A DNA stretch of 64,000 bases from Candidatus Latescibacterota bacterium (GTDB taxonomy: Bacteria; Latescibacterota; MWCZ01): the NCBI GenBank assembly GCA_022706085.1, contig JAKJDF010000004.1:140306-204305 (forward strand), written 5' to 3'. The position numbers and the translations under genes are program-made. The notes under the pieces were generated by a model, which was not told the DNA's origin, did no database searches, and saw only the letters and a program-made list of their open reading frames with translations. Below are positions 27,386 through 37,081 of this stretch, piece after piece (within the stretch, counting starts at the first letter, position 1; the number at the start of each line of letters is the position of its first letter).

Positions 27386-29119
27386 ATGGAAACCCTTCGT
27401 CTTGGACTTGCCCAGATCAACACCACCGTCGGCGACATTTCGGGGAACACCGCCAAGGTGCTTGAATGGATCCGCCGCGCCCGGGCGGAAGGCGTCGATG
27501 CGGTGATTTTCCCCGAACTGACTACTGTGGGATACCCGCCCGAAGACCTCCTCTTCCGAACGGAGTTTCTCCGCGAGAACCTGCGCGCACGGGATGAAAT
27601 TATTGCCGCAAGCGAGGGTATAGCGGTTGTTTTCGGCTTCGCAGACTGCCCTGATGATATTTACAACGCCGCCGCCATTGCATGCGATGGTGCCCTTCGC
27701 GGCGTCTACCACAAACGATTTCTTCCGAACTATGGCGTGTTCGATGAAAACAGGTATTTCCAGGCAGGAGTGGCCCAACGGGTTTTCTCCATCGGGGAAT
27801 TCAGGCTCGGTGTAAGCATCTGTGAGGACATCTGGTACCCCGGCGGCCCCGCCGATGAACAGGCGCTTATCGGCGGCGCACACATCCTTATCAACATCTC
27901 AGCCTCCCCGTATTACGAAGGGAAGATCGGCAGCCGCGACCGCATGGTGTCCGTCAGAGCAGCGGACAACGACGCAGTGGTGGCTCTGGTCAACCTGGTC
28001 GGTGGCCAGGATGAACTGGTTTTCGACGGGGGGAGCATAATCTGCTCGGAAAACGGGCATGTGCGCGCGGTTGGGCGGCAATTTGAGGAGGATTTGGTCT
28101 GCACGGATGTACACCTGGATACGATTCTGCGGTCGCGGTTGCGTGATCCGCGGCGGCGCAAGGAGAAACTGGCCGCGCTCCTGCGGAGAGAGGAAATCCC
28201 GTGTACGCCTCTGCCGGTGCCGCTCCGCGAACGTCCTGTCGCCGTGCCATCCGCGCCCGCCCCGCGACTTGGCAGGACGGAAGAGGTATATCGCGCACTT
28301 GTTCTCGGGGTGCGAGATTACGTCAAAAAAAACGGATTCCCTGGCGTCGTCGTGGCATTGTCCGGAGGAATAGACTCAGCGCTTACGGCGGCCATCGCGG
28401 TGGACGCATTGGGGAAAGACCGCGTGGCAGGAGTCACAATGCCGTCACGGTTCAACTCCAACGAGACACAGACTGACGCGGCCGCTGTAGCGGCAAACCT
28501 CGGGATCCGCTTTATCCAGCTTCCCATCGAACCCGTGGTATCCGCCATGCTTGACACTCTCCGAGACGTCTTCCGCGGTCTGGAGCCAGACACCACAGAA
28601 GAGAACCTGCAAGCCCGCATTCGCGGAACGCTGGTGATGGCACTTTCAAACAAGTTCGGGTGGCTTGTATTGACCACGGGGAACAAGAGCGAAATGTCGG
28701 TTGGCTACGCCACGTTGTACGGTGACATGGCGGGCGGGTTCGCGGCGATCAAAGACGTCTACAAAACGATGGTATACGAGCTCTGCGAATGGAGAAACGC
28801 CCAGGCTGGCTATGACCTGATCCCCCGCACAACCATCTCTCGTCCCCCTTCGGCAGAGCTCCGGCCGAATCAGCGCGATCAGGACAGCCTTCCCCCGTAC
28901 GACGTGCTCGACCGCATACTCGAAGCGTATGTGGAGATGGATGAGTCTCTCGCGGAGATCACCGCGCGTGGTTTCGATCAAGCGGTCGTAAGCGACGTGA
29001 TGCGCAGGGTTGATTCCAGCGAATACAAGCGTCGTCAGGCGCCCCCGGGAGTCAAGATCACACCGCGGGCCCTTGGGAAGGATCGCCGACTTCCGATCAC
29101 CGCGCCGCGATCCCGATAA
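27386..29119 (+). CDS. nadE: Glutamine-dependent NAD+ synthetase
   Basis: A 577-residue two-domain enzyme of normal length. The N-terminal nitrilase-type glutaminase has the Glu (FPELTTVGYPPEDLL), Lys (YHKRFLPNYGVFDE) and Cys (GVSICEDIWYPGG) triad. The C-terminal ATP-pyrophosphatase has VVALSGGIDSALTAA (PP-loop), STTGNKSE-like (LTTGNKSEMSVGYATLYGD) and RPPSAELRPNQRDQDSLPPY. It amidates nicotinic acid adenine dinucleotide to NAD+ with ammonia channelled from glutamine. The ATG at 27386 follows CGGAG at about 10 nt. A hairpin at 29125-29158 separates it from the convergent DUF1080 gene. Confidence 0.97.
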   Translation: METLRLGLAQINTTVGDISGNTAKVLEWIRRARAEGVDAVIFPELTTVGYPPEDLLFRTEFLRENLRARDEIIAASEGIAVVFGFADCPDDIYNAAAIACDGALRGVYHKRFLPNYGVFDENRYFQAGVAQRVFSIGEFRLGVSICEDIWYPGGPADEQALIGGAHILINISASPYYEGKIGSRDRMVSVRAADNDAVVALVNLVGGQDELVFDGGSIICSENGHVRAVGRQFEEDLVCTDVHLDTILRSRLRDPRRRKEKLAALLRREEIPCTPLPVPLRERPVAVPSAPAPRLGRTEEVYRALVLGVRDYVKKNGFPGVVVALSGGIDSALTAAIAVDALGKDRVAGVTMPSRFNSNETQTDAAAVAANLGIRFIQLPIEPVVSAMLDTLRDVFRGLEPDTTEENLQARIRGTLVMALSNKFGWLVLTTGNKSEMSVGYATLYGDMAGGFAAIKDVYKTMVYELCEWRNAQAGYDLIPRTTISRPPSAELRPNQRDQDSLPPYDVLDRILEAYVEMDESLAEITARGFDQAVVSDVMRRVDSSEYKRRQAPPGVKITPRALGKDRRLPITAPRSR

Positions 29120-29124
29120 ACGAA

Positions 29125-29158
29125 GCGCCTCGTCGGCCCGACTTGACCGACGAGGCGC
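29125..29158. terminator. Hairpin terminator between nadE and DUF1080 gene
   Basis: Perfect 12-bp stem GCGCCTCGTCGG (29125-29136) / CCGACGAGGCGC (29147-29158) with a 10-nt loop, directly after the nadE stop. No clear T-run follows on the plus strand. On the minus strand the stem is followed by TTCGTTTA. It probably ends both convergent transcripts. Confidence 0.65.
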
Positions 29159-29179
29159 CTCAAAGAACCCGAGACTCCT

Positions 29180-29821
29180 CTACGCCGGCGCGTACTGGTC
29201 GGAGCCTGTCAAAGGAAGCGGAACGATCCAGATATTCCGGTAACGCACGGCGTCACCGTGATCCTGCAGAAGAAGGGGACCCGGTTCTGTCACGTTCTGG
29301 TCCAGAGCCCCTCCGGTCGGGCCGGGCAACTCGACGTTGTTGTGCACTACTCGGCCGTTGTGGAAAAGAGTGACCCGGGCGCCGCTCACACGGTTTCCGT
29401 TGCCATCGAACCGCGGGGCACGGAAAACCGCATCGTACGTCTGCCAGTGCAGTGCCGGTTTGCAGGCATTCACAAGCGGACTGAACTGGTCATAAATTGC
29501 GCCGCAATCACCCTTTCCGGGGACACTCCACCCGTATGAATCCAGTACCTGTATTTCATAGCGTCCCTGCAGATACACGCCGCTGTTGCCTTTTGCCTGC
29601 CCTTTCGCCTCGGGCATGTCAGGGCAGTTGAATTCGAGATGCAGGTAGAAATCCGTGAACCGTTTGTCGGATACGATGTCACCGGTTCCTCGAATGACAT
29701 GGATTTCGCCGTTGGCGATCTGCCAGCCGACGGGTTTGCCGTCCCTGGTCTTCCAGTTGGAGAGATCCTTGCCGTTGAACAGCACAACGGCGTCGTTGGG
29801 CGGGGCAAGCATGGGAATCAT
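29180..29821 (-). CDS. DUF1080 / 3-keto-disaccharide hydrolase-type protein
   Basis: A 213-residue protein of the DUF1080 concanavalin-like family, now often annotated 3-keto-disaccharide hydrolase. It starts in family style with VVLFNGKDLSNWK, then YLHLEFNCPD, GNSGVYLQGRYEIQVLDSYG (the most typical motif), LHWQTYDAVFRAPRF and a closing PLLLQDHGDAVRYRNIWI. Most relatives are exported; this one has no signal peptide, so it may act in the cytoplasm. The ATG at 29821 is preceded by AAAGGAG; the frame extends upstream without support. It is divergent from the GH38 mannosidase gene, 178 bp away, and may be co-regulated with it. Confidence 0.88.
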   Translation of the reverse strand: MIPMLAPPNDAVVLFNGKDLSNWKTRDGKPVGWQIANGEIHVIRGTGDIVSDKRFTDFYLHLEFNCPDMPEAKGQAKGNSGVYLQGRYEIQVLDSYGWSVPGKGDCGAIYDQFSPLVNACKPALHWQTYDAVFRAPRFDGNGNRVSGARVTLFHNGRVVHNNVELPGPTGGALDQNVTEPGPLLLQDHGDAVRYRNIWIVPLPLTGSDQYAPA

Positions 29822-29999
29822 GGTATCTCCTTTCAAGAGCAACGGTTCCAGCCCTGCTCGTAACTGACGCAACGCTGATAACGTACGAACCGAATCCCAA
29901 AGAACCAAACGTTTGTCGCCGGCAGCCACCCTTTGGTGCGGGCGAATGGTCAAACGAGAAGCATCGTCATCTTCCGGGGACAGAACAGGGGAGTAACGA

Positions 30000-32900
30000 A
30001 TGAAAGCCATGCAACACTGGGTAAGCGGCAAGCCGATCATCCCTTTGGCCGCCCTCGGTCAGGGAGATTACGTGAAGGAATGGCTACTGATCGGGCCGTT
30101 TGACCTCTCGTCCACCCACCATCTCCGGCGTGAGCAGGAGATCGGCCGCGCCGACGCAATAGACCTCGATCCCCTCGGAGGAGAGAGATTCGTGAGACCC
30201 GTGGAAGGGGCCGCTCACACGAACGCGAACCTTCCCCCCGGGTGCGCCACCTGGCGCAGGTGCAGCGGCACTCCTGTGGTCGACCTCAGACGGCAGTTTC
30301 CGGAATTCCCCACTGCCCTTGCGTATGCCGCCACATACCTTTGCGCAGACGCAGACACGGACTTGTTCGTTTTGGTTAACGGGACGGAGGAGTATCACTG
30401 GTCAACTATGACACTCCTGCTGGACGGAGTCGAGCTCGGGAAAAACGATTCCCCGGCGCTGGTTCGTGTCCCCGCCGGAGAACACCTCCTCTTGTTGAAA
30501 ATCGGCGGAGGAGCCAGTGGGCAATATGCATGGAAAATTGACGTTCGCATGGGGGTCTTGCAGCCGCTTTCGGATCGTCTGGGAGCCGGTCTTGCCAGAT
30601 TGACCGGGTTCTGGAGGGGAAACGGTGCGAAGCCACGCGTTGAAGTGGAGGTAGTTCTCGCAAACCGGGAAGACGCATTCTTACCCATCGCCGCCATTTC
30701 GGCACAGGTGGACGGAATCGAACCCGGGCCTTCCGCGACGAATATCCTGCTTGCGCCGCGCGCAGTTTCGCCTGTGAGGTTGTCGGCACCCGTCGGCAAT
30801 CATCCTCCGGGTGCCACGGTGGGCTTTTCAGTTCGCTGCGGGGATAGACAGGTAACGGCGGAAGGCAGACTCCCCGAACTGCCTCCGGACTCAATTTTGC
30901 ATGTAATGCAGGGATTCCACTGCGATCCGGTCTGGTTGAGCGATCAGCACCATTACAACCTCGTTTCCCTCGACAACGTCAGGCAACTTCTGGACGCGTG
31001 CATAGCGGATTCCAGTTATCGCGTATTTCTTCATGAAATAGACTACTTGAAACCGTTTGTTGACGAATATCCGGATTACCGCGCGGTGCTGTTCGGGATG
31101 ATCCAGAGCGGGCAGGTTGCTCTCGGAAGCTCATATAACCAGCCCAACGAAGGCAACTGTTCAGGCGAAGCGCTGATCCGGAACATCCTTTACGGGTGCG
31201 GGTTCCATCGGCACTTCCTCGGAGGCAGGCCCGGAATATACCACGCGTGGGACGTATTCGGGCATACCCCCCAGCTCAGCCAGATCGTCGCAAAATCTGG
31301 TCTGAGCGGAGCTCTGTGGTCCAAACCCATCGTCGGATTCCCACCACTGTTTCGTCACATGGCTCTGGACGGCACCATGTTGCCGCACATCCGTACGCTC
31401 TACGGCTGGGGCACGCACAGCATGGACCGCCTGCGAGAATCCACGGCCGGGTTGGTAAAGGAAAAGGCATCCTTCGGCATCAAGCGCCATCTGGTGGTCG
31501 ATGCCGGCGATTTCAGCTGCCCCACCGCCTGGATGGTGGGGAAAAGCGCTGAAATGTGGGACTCCTTGCCGAAAATTACCATGACCGGGCCGGAGGCTTT
31601 CCTCAAAGGCGTTGCCGGGGATGGGTCAAAGCTCCGTATAACAAGCAGGACGGAGTCCCAGTACCACGTGGGAACGGTGCACTCACGCTCTGAGATGAAG
31701 ATCGCGAACCGGATGGGAGAGAATCTGCTGACGGCCGCGGAACGCTGGGCAACCTTCGCAGCGCTGATGGGTGCTACCTATCCTGACAGGGCCCTTGACA
31801 AGGCATGGCGCCAGCTTCTTTTCGCACAGCATCACGACGCGTTGTCGGGCACGCCTTCTGACGTCTGTTACCTCGATCTCATGGCCGGGTACCGGGAAGC
31901 GCTGGAACTTGCAGACGATGTCCTGCGCCGATCGACCCGATACATCGCCGAAGCAACCCCAGAACCTGAGGTCGGGATACCGGTGACGATTTTCAACACC
32001 CTCAACTGGCCTCGCAGAGGCCTCGTGTCCATTGACAATACGTGGGGCGACCATGCGATACATGTCCGGGCTATGGATGGGACTGACATCCCGTGTCACG
32101 TCACCGGGAAGGAGATCTCATTCCTCACTCCTGAGGTACCGAGTGTGGGGTACACCACGGTGGCGATTCACGTGGGGGCTGGCGACCGCAGCGAAAAAGC
32201 AACCCCACGGGCTGAGAAGAACGTGCTCGAGAATGAGTTCTGGCGAATCATTCTGGACCCGCAGTGTGGCGGCGGAATTTTGAGCCTCGTTGACAAGGAG
32301 ACGGGGCGGGAACTCGTGGACCGCGAAAGAGGGGTCGGGAATGACCTCATCGCGCTCACCGAACGCGGCGTCAGAAATGGATCACCCTGGGAATTCTGGA
32401 CAACCGGTGGGAGGAGCTGCGCCTCGGAACGACCGGCGTCGATCCGGATCGAACGCACCTGCGTGGGAGACTCCGCGGTAATACAAGGTGAATTGGCAGG
32501 TGCGTGTTCGTACACCCGTACACTGACTGTGAGGCCGTACAGCCGAACCATCGAAGCTGAGGTTATTCTCCACGACTACCGGCGAGATGACCTGATGTTC
32601 GTGGCATCGTTCCCTGCCGCGATACGCGGCGCGCTTCCTGTAGTCGAAGACAGATTCGGAACGATTGTGACAAAGCGGAATCGCACCGCTTTCGACTACC
32701 GCACGGGCGGTAACCACTGCTATTCTGATTGCGTGGTGACGCCGATCTATAACTGGATCGCAAGCAGTTGGTCCGCACGGGTCGATTCTGGCAGCGCCGC
32801 GTTGAACCTCGGGTTCATGGGACTTGTCGTTCCTCACGACGAAGCACTTGAGGGAGCAATCGAACACCTGATGGCTGCGTTCGCCCACAGCGGTGTAACC

Positions 32901-34712
32901 TGTACACCTTATTTTGACGACGATGACCTCCCAAGGAGGAAACCGCTTGAGGACATCTATTCCGAGCCGGGTTATGAGAAGACCAAACTGGAAAACACTC
33001 TGTGGAACCGCGTGGATGATATCGCGCTTACGAACCAGTGGCTTGCAGTCGATGTTGGAGGCAACAACACGTACGTAAGGTCGCTCTTCAGAAGACTTCA
33101 TGAAACCGTTGAACAGAAAATCCGGGACGCGGAATGCGCGGAGGGCTGGGCACTGGCGATCGTGGAAGACGACGAGGTTCCAAATGGATGGCTACCCATG
33201 CCGACTCTGGTGCTGACAGCCTCCGGCGCGGACTCACTCCGGGAAGCGATCGGGAAGATCAGCCTGGACTTGCGCAAGAGCGGCACAATTACCCTGCGGG
33301 AAGGGATGGACTTCCGCCGGAATCCGGGTTTGGTAGACGACTACACTTTTGGCTTCCTCACAAACGGCACGGGCGGCGGCGCCATGGAGCCGGACGGTAC
33401 CCTCACGCTCATGCTTACAAAGTCGGCTCCGATGGCGGACAGTCACCTTGCCATGCCGCTGATTCCAGAACACAGGGAGATGGTTTTCAGGTACGCCATG
33501 TTTGGTGCAAAGGGGTCCTGGCGCGATATCGGCATGGTTCGGGCTGGATATGAGTTTGACAACCCGTTGTGCCCGGTACGTCCGGAGGTTCACACAGGGA
33601 GGCTCCCCGCTGAGCAGAGTTTCTTCTCATACGAAGCCGGGAATGCCGTCGTGACAGCGATCAAGCCCAAAGGGAATCCCGTTGCCTTTTTCCAGAACCG
33701 TTCCTCCAGTCCGGAAGAGGGCGTCATAGTACGCGCGTACAACAGTGATGGGCGAGGCAGTGTTGGCCTTATCCACATGGACGTTCCTATCCTGTCCGCC
33801 AGAGCGGTGAATCTGGTAGAGGAAGACCCGCAACCAATGCCAACGGTCGACGGAACCGTCCACTGGGAGATAGGACCCTACGCGGTGGAAACCATCTGCC
33901 TCGAACGTGGCCCCTCGTGCGAACCGAAGCGCCCGAGCACGCCGCTCGGGATCGATGCGGAACCTTTCCAGCCTGTGTGGTGTCGGTATTGGCAGCACAA
34001 TTCTGGGGCACATCCTTTTGGGTATATGCCGGTGGGTATCTACCTTGACGGAGAATTGCCCGTCGAAAACTCCGGCGGCGCGGCTCCGACCGTTGCGCGG
34101 TTGCGCGTAACAATCAACAACAACCTCACGGACGACGCCATCAAAGGGCACGCATATCTGGTTCTCCCGTCAGGATGGACGGCAGTTCCTTCAGAAATCC
34201 CTTACGATCTCGGCCCGCGAGAGCACACGTGTACAACGGTCACCCTCGCCCTCGAAAAACAGAATCGAACGGGGCTCATCAAGGCGCGCATGGAGTTTGG
34301 CGGTCAGATTTATCAGGACGTACTCGAGGTCGGAAGAACCACGACTCGTCGATTCGTCGGTGGCGGCAGCGTCCGACGCACCGGAATGGGAATTGTGAAA
34401 GAGAGGGAACCGGAATGGAAGGTTTTCCGGGAAGGCGCCGACATTCTGGTCCGCGTGTCAAACCCGTGGTTCGAGCCCCTCGAGGTACAGACCTGGGTTA
34501 TCTCGCCCGTAGAGACGTGGGGAAAAACGGCCGGACGCTACGCCCTTCTGGATATTTCACCGCGATCCGCAGGGCGAACAATCCCCGGGCGGCAGACAGA
34601 AACGATCCGTTTCAGGGTTTCGGGTGCCAACGGTCGCATCCCGAAATTCTGGGCCTGGGTCAAACTTGCGTGCAACGGGAAACCAGCATACCTGCCGGTG
34701 CCAGAGAGATGA
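30000..34712 (+). CDS. Oversized GH38-family alpha-mannosidase-like enzyme
   Basis: A 1570-residue protein, well over the roughly 850-1100 residues usual for GH38. The catalytic core starts near residue 300. GFHCDPVWL gives the first zinc ligands (HxD), YHAWDVFGHTPQLSQI holds the nucleophile Asp, and LFAQHHDALSGTPSDV holds the third motif. The Ga/Gb beta-domains follow. The first 290 residues are an extra beta-rich region opening with WLLIGPFDLSS, and the last 300 or so are further beta-sandwich modules, possibly carbohydrate-binding. There is no signal peptide, so it is likely cytoplasmic and acts on imported manno-oligosaccharides or other alpha-glycosides. The ATG at 30000 has AGGGGAG 6 nt upstream. 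Confidence 0.9.
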   Translation: MKAMQHWVSGKPIIPLAALGQGDYVKEWLLIGPFDLSSTHHLRREQEIGRADAIDLDPLGGERFVRPVEGAAHTNANLPPGCATWRRCSGTPVVDLRRQFPEFPTALAYAATYLCADADTDLFVLVNGTEEYHWSTMTLLLDGVELGKNDSPALVRVPAGEHLLLLKIGGGASGQYAWKIDVRMGVLQPLSDRLGAGLARLTGFWRGNGAKPRVEVEVVLANREDAFLPIAAISAQVDGIEPGPSATNILLAPRAVSPVRLSAPVGNHPPGATVGFSVRCGDRQVTAEGRLPELPPDSILHVMQGFHCDPVWLSDQHHYNLVSLDNVRQLLDACIADSSYRVFLHEIDYLKPFVDEYPDYRAVLFGMIQSGQVALGSSYNQPNEGNCSGEALIRNILYGCGFHRHFLGGRPGIYHAWDVFGHTPQLSQIVAKSGLSGALWSKPIVGFPPLFRHMALDGTMLPHIRTLYGWGTHSMDRLRESTAGLVKEKASFGIKRHLVVDAGDFSCPTAWMVGKSAEMWDSLPKITMTGPEAFLKGVAGDGSKLRITSRTESQYHVGTVHSRSEMKIANRMGENLLTAAERWATFAALMGATYPDRALDKAWRQLLFAQHHDALSGTPSDVCYLDLMAGYREALELADDVLRRSTRYIAEATPEPEVGIPVTIFNTLNWPRRGLVSIDNTWGDHAIHVRAMDGTDIPCHVTGKEISFLTPEVPSVGYTTVAIHVGAGDRSEKATPRAEKNVLENEFWRIILDPQCGGGILSLVDKETGRELVDRERGVGNDLIALTERGVRNGSPWEFWTTGGRSCASERPASIRIERTCVGDSAVIQGELAGACSYTRTLTVRPYSRTIEAEVILHDYRRDDLMFVASFPAAIRGALPVVEDRFGTIVTKRNRTAFDYRTGGNHCYSDCVVTPIYNWIASSWSARVDSGSAALNLGFMGLVVPHDEALEGAIEHLMAAFAHSGVTCTPYFDDDDLPRRKPLEDIYSEPGYEKTKLENTLWNRVDDIALTNQWLAVDVGGNNTYVRSLFRRLHETVEQKIRDAECAEGWALAIVEDDEVPNGWLPMPTLVLTASGADSLREAIGKISLDLRKSGTITLREGMDFRRNPGLVDDYTFGFLTNGTGGGAMEPDGTLTLMLTKSAPMADSHLAMPLIPEHREMVFRYAMFGAKGSWRDIGMVRAGYEFDNPLCPVRPEVHTGRLPAEQSFFSYEAGNAVVTAIKPKGNPVAFFQNRSSSPEEGVIVRAYNSDGRGSVGLIHMDVPILSARAVNLVEEDPQPMPTVDGTVHWEIGPYAVETICLERGPSCEPKRPSTPLGIDAEPFQPVWCRYWQHNSGAHPFGYMPVGIYLDGELPVENSGGAAPTVARLRVTINNNLTDDAIKGHAYLVLPSGWTAVPSEIPYDLGPREHTCTTVTLALEKQNRTGLIKARMEFGGQIYQDVLEVGRTTTRRFVGGGSVRRTGMGIVKEREPEWKVFREGADILVRVSNPWFEPLEVQTWVISPVETWGKTAGRYALLDISPRSAGRTIPGRQTETIRFRVSGANGRIPKFWAWVKLACNGKPAYLPVPER

Positions 34713-34781
34713 CCCGCCTGTTCGCCCGTCCGGGTACTTTCGTCGGACCCCGCTGCCGCAGCCACGAATCCAGCACAGGAG

Positions 34782-36044
34782 ATGTATGAATTGCAAACCA
34801 CCCCAAAAAGCATGCGGCTGCATATCGGCCTGTTCGGTCGGAGGAATGTAGGGAAATCGAGCATCCTTAACGCGTTGACACGGCAGGACGTGTCTATCGT
34901 CAGCCCGGAGGCCGGCACCACCACCGACCCGGTGGAAAAAGCAATGGAGTTGCTTCCCCTGGGACCGGTTCTTTTTATCGATACGGCCGGCATAGATGAC
35001 GTGGGTGCTCTGGGTGAGAAGAGGATCGCCAAAACAACGCAGGTCTTCGACCGCACCGACCTCGCCGTTGTGATTACCGATGAACCCAGCCCCGGTGAAT
35101 TTGAAAACCGCCTTATCGAGGAGTTTGCAGGACGGAACACGCCGGTGGTTTTCGTATTCAACAAAGCCGATTTGCACCGCGCGACTCCCGTCGCGCAGAA
35201 AGACCCTCAAGGACGGGCGATTCCGACAGTCACGACGTCCGCGGCAACAGGGCAGGGTATCTCCGAACTGTTGAAGGCACTTATAACAACCGCACCGGAG
35301 GATTTTGTCAGCTCGCCGCCGATCATTGGGGACGTTCTGTCGGCCGGCGAACTGGCGGTGCTGGTCGTACCGATCGACAAGGAAGCTCCGAAGGGGCGAC
35401 TCATCCTGCCCCAGGTTCAGACAATCCGGGACATTCTGGACACCGACGCCTACTGCGTTGTCGTGAAGGAACGGGAGCTGCGGGATGCTCTGGAGCGTCT
35501 CACACGCCCGCCCAAAATCGTCGTCACCGACTCGCAGGCGTTTCAGAAGGTCGCCGCGGACGTGCCTCCGTCGGTCTGGCTTACCAGTTTTTCGATTCTG
35601 TTCGCGCGTCTAAAGGGTGACTTACCGGAACTCGTTCGAGGTGCGCTTGCAATCGAGGGCCTGCAAGGCGGGGACAAGGTCCTGATCTGCGAAGCGTGCA
35701 CTCACCACCCGATTCAGGACGACATTGGTAGAGTCAAGATTCCGCGGTGGCTGACCCAGTACGTGGGTGCCGCCATCGAATTTGTTCATTACCAGGGACA
35801 CGATTTTCCCTCTGATCTCACACCTTACCGGCTGATCATTCATTGCGGCGCGTGTGTTCACAACAGGCGGGAAATGCTTACAAGAATAGCCCTCGCAAAG
35901 AGGGCGGGTGTTCCCATTACGAACTATGGCCTTTCAATCGCGTATACACTCGGGATCTTCGATCGGGCACTTGAACCCTTCCCCGCGGCTAAGGAAGTCA
36001 TCGCCGCGCACAGACAGGGAAGTGCGGAGTGCAGGACGGGCTGA
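34782..36044 (+). CDS. hydF: [FeFe]-hydrogenase maturation GTPase HydF
   Basis: A 420-residue protein. The N-terminal TrmE/Era-type GTPase has GLFGRRNVGKSSILNAL (P-loop), EAGTTTDPV (switch I), FIDTAGIDD and FNKAD. A dimerisation domain follows. The C-terminal cluster domain has EACTHHP and, 47 or so residues later, HCGACVHNRRE, the CxH...HCxxC ligands of the HydF [4Fe-4S] cluster. HydF is the scaffold that receives the diiron subcluster made by HydE and HydG and passes it to apo-HydA. None of those genes is in the window. The ATG at 34782 abuts the AGGAG ribosome-binding site, so the TTG at 34791, with 9-nt spacing, may be the true start. Confidence 0.95.
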   Translation: MYELQTTPKSMRLHIGLFGRRNVGKSSILNALTRQDVSIVSPEAGTTTDPVEKAMELLPLGPVLFIDTAGIDDVGALGEKRIAKTTQVFDRTDLAVVITDEPSPGEFENRLIEEFAGRNTPVVFVFNKADLHRATPVAQKDPQGRAIPTVTTSAATGQGISELLKALITTAPEDFVSSPPIIGDVLSAGELAVLVVPIDKEAPKGRLILPQVQTIRDILDTDAYCVVVKERELRDALERLTRPPKIVVTDSQAFQKVAADVPPSVWLTSFSILFARLKGDLPELVRGALAIEGLQGGDKVLICEACTHHPIQDDIGRVKIPRWLTQYVGAAIEFVHYQGHDFPSDLTPYRLIIHCGACVHNRREMLTRIALAKRAGVPITNYGLSIAYTLGIFDRALEPFPAAKEVIAAHRQGSAECRTG

Positions 36045-36116
36045 TGCCTCGCCTGTTTGCTTCGGCCGCCGCGGGACAACCCTGAGAAGCTCCTTGCAAA
36101 GCTCAACACGCTAAGC

Positions 36117-36149
36117 AAAAGCGGCGAGTGGAAGCCCCCCACTCGCCGC
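36117..36149 (-). terminator. Rho-independent terminator of the TIM-barrel epimerase gene
   Basis: Perfect 11-bp stem GCGGCGAGTGG (36121-36131) / CCACTCGCCGC (36139-36149) with a 7-nt loop. On the minus strand the stem is followed by TTTTGCTTA. It lies between the convergent hydF and epimerase genes. The same stem-plus-TTTTGCTT layout is seen at 1110-1146. Confidence 0.75.
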
Positions 36150-36176
36150 CAGTTCCTCGCAATCAAGAGTTTTCCC

Positions 36177-36944
36177 CTACGGATTGCAAAGCTCCATCCA
36201 CAATGCCCGGTAATACCTCATGAACCGTAGCGGCTCAGCACTTTCGGGAACCTCCGCGAGGCAGAATCCCTTGTAACCAATGGAACGAAGGCCGGAAAAT
36301 AGCTCACGCCAGGGGTACCCGGGATTCGCGAGGTCGGTCATGTGGACGAGACCGATGTCATGTTTCAGAAGGTTGAAGTTCTGGCGAATCGTCCCGTCCG
36401 GTCCGATATCGCTTTCGTTGGAGTTCCAGCATGCCTTCAGGTTCCAGTGATCCGCGTGGTCAAGGATGGTGCGGATATTCGGCGGATTGCAGGTAATCCT
36501 CCCGTGCACTTCCAGTCGAACTTCAACACCGTAATCGGAGCCGAACTGCGCGACCTCCCGAAGTGCACGCCCGATCTGTTCCAGCGTCGCCGCGAGTGGA
36601 ACTTCATCCGGTGCGTTGTTCGGACGCACTTTGATGCCCGGCGAGCCCACGTCGGCCGCAAGTTTGATGTACTCCTTGCTCCCCTCCACATTACTCCGCA
36701 CCTCTGCCGGGTCCGTGGAATGATACTCGTACACACTCCCAAGCCCGGCGATCGAAACCGGCGAATCAGCAAACTGCTTCCGAACCGTTTCGCGCTCGCT
36801 TTTGGAAAGCGCAAGCTCGACCCCGTGCGCATGCGTTGTGCGAAGTTCCACACCCTCAAAGCCCGTTTTTGAGCAGTTTTTGATAATCGTAGGGATATCC
36901 CACGATTTTGCAAGATTATACGTGACGGTACCGATTCTCATCAT
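36177..36944 (-). CDS. Sugar phosphate isomerase/epimerase-type TIM barrel
   Basis: A 255-residue AP-endonuclease-2-like TIM barrel of the sugar isomerase/epimerase kind. It begins RIGTVTYNLAKSW. Metal-ligand positions can be seen in FEGVELRTTHAHG, VEVRLEVHGR, KACWNSNESD, LVHMTDL and FCLAEVPES. Members isomerise or epimerise keto-sugars, or oxidise and eliminate inositol derivatives with a divalent metal; this one's substrate is unknown. AAGGGGAG precedes two successive ATGs at 36944 and 36941, either of which could be used. The terminator at 36117-36149 ends it. It is divergent from the enolase-superfamily gene 137 bp away, suggesting a shared sugar-acid pathway. Confidence 0.8.
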   Translation of the reverse strand: MMRIGTVTYNLAKSWDIPTIIKNCSKTGFEGVELRTTHAHGVELALSKSERETVRKQFADSPVSIAGLGSVYEYHSTDPAEVRSNVEGSKEYIKLAADVGSPGIKVRPNNAPDEVPLAATLEQIGRALREVAQFGSDYGVEVRLEVHGRITCNPPNIRTILDHADHWNLKACWNSNESDIGPDGTIRQNFNLLKHDIGLVHMTDLANPGYPWRELFSGLRSIGYKGFCLAEVPESAEPLRFMRYYRALWMELCNP

Positions 36945-37081
36945 CAACTCCCCTTGGCTCGACATAGTCGTATACCACGAAGCGCGGTGTTGCCACTTCG
37001 GAATGTGTTTACTAAGTTCGGGCGTGTCAACGGTGCTCAGAATTCAAAATGCGTGTAACCCGGAAAGGAACGTGTGCCCCG

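Noticed and set aside
26252..27883. Long minus-strand open frame crossing the giant gene's 5' end, the barrel gene and nadE
   Set aside because: It is antisense to well-supported genes, has a low-complexity Arg/Ala/Gly-rich composition and no family motif. High GC makes such frames common.
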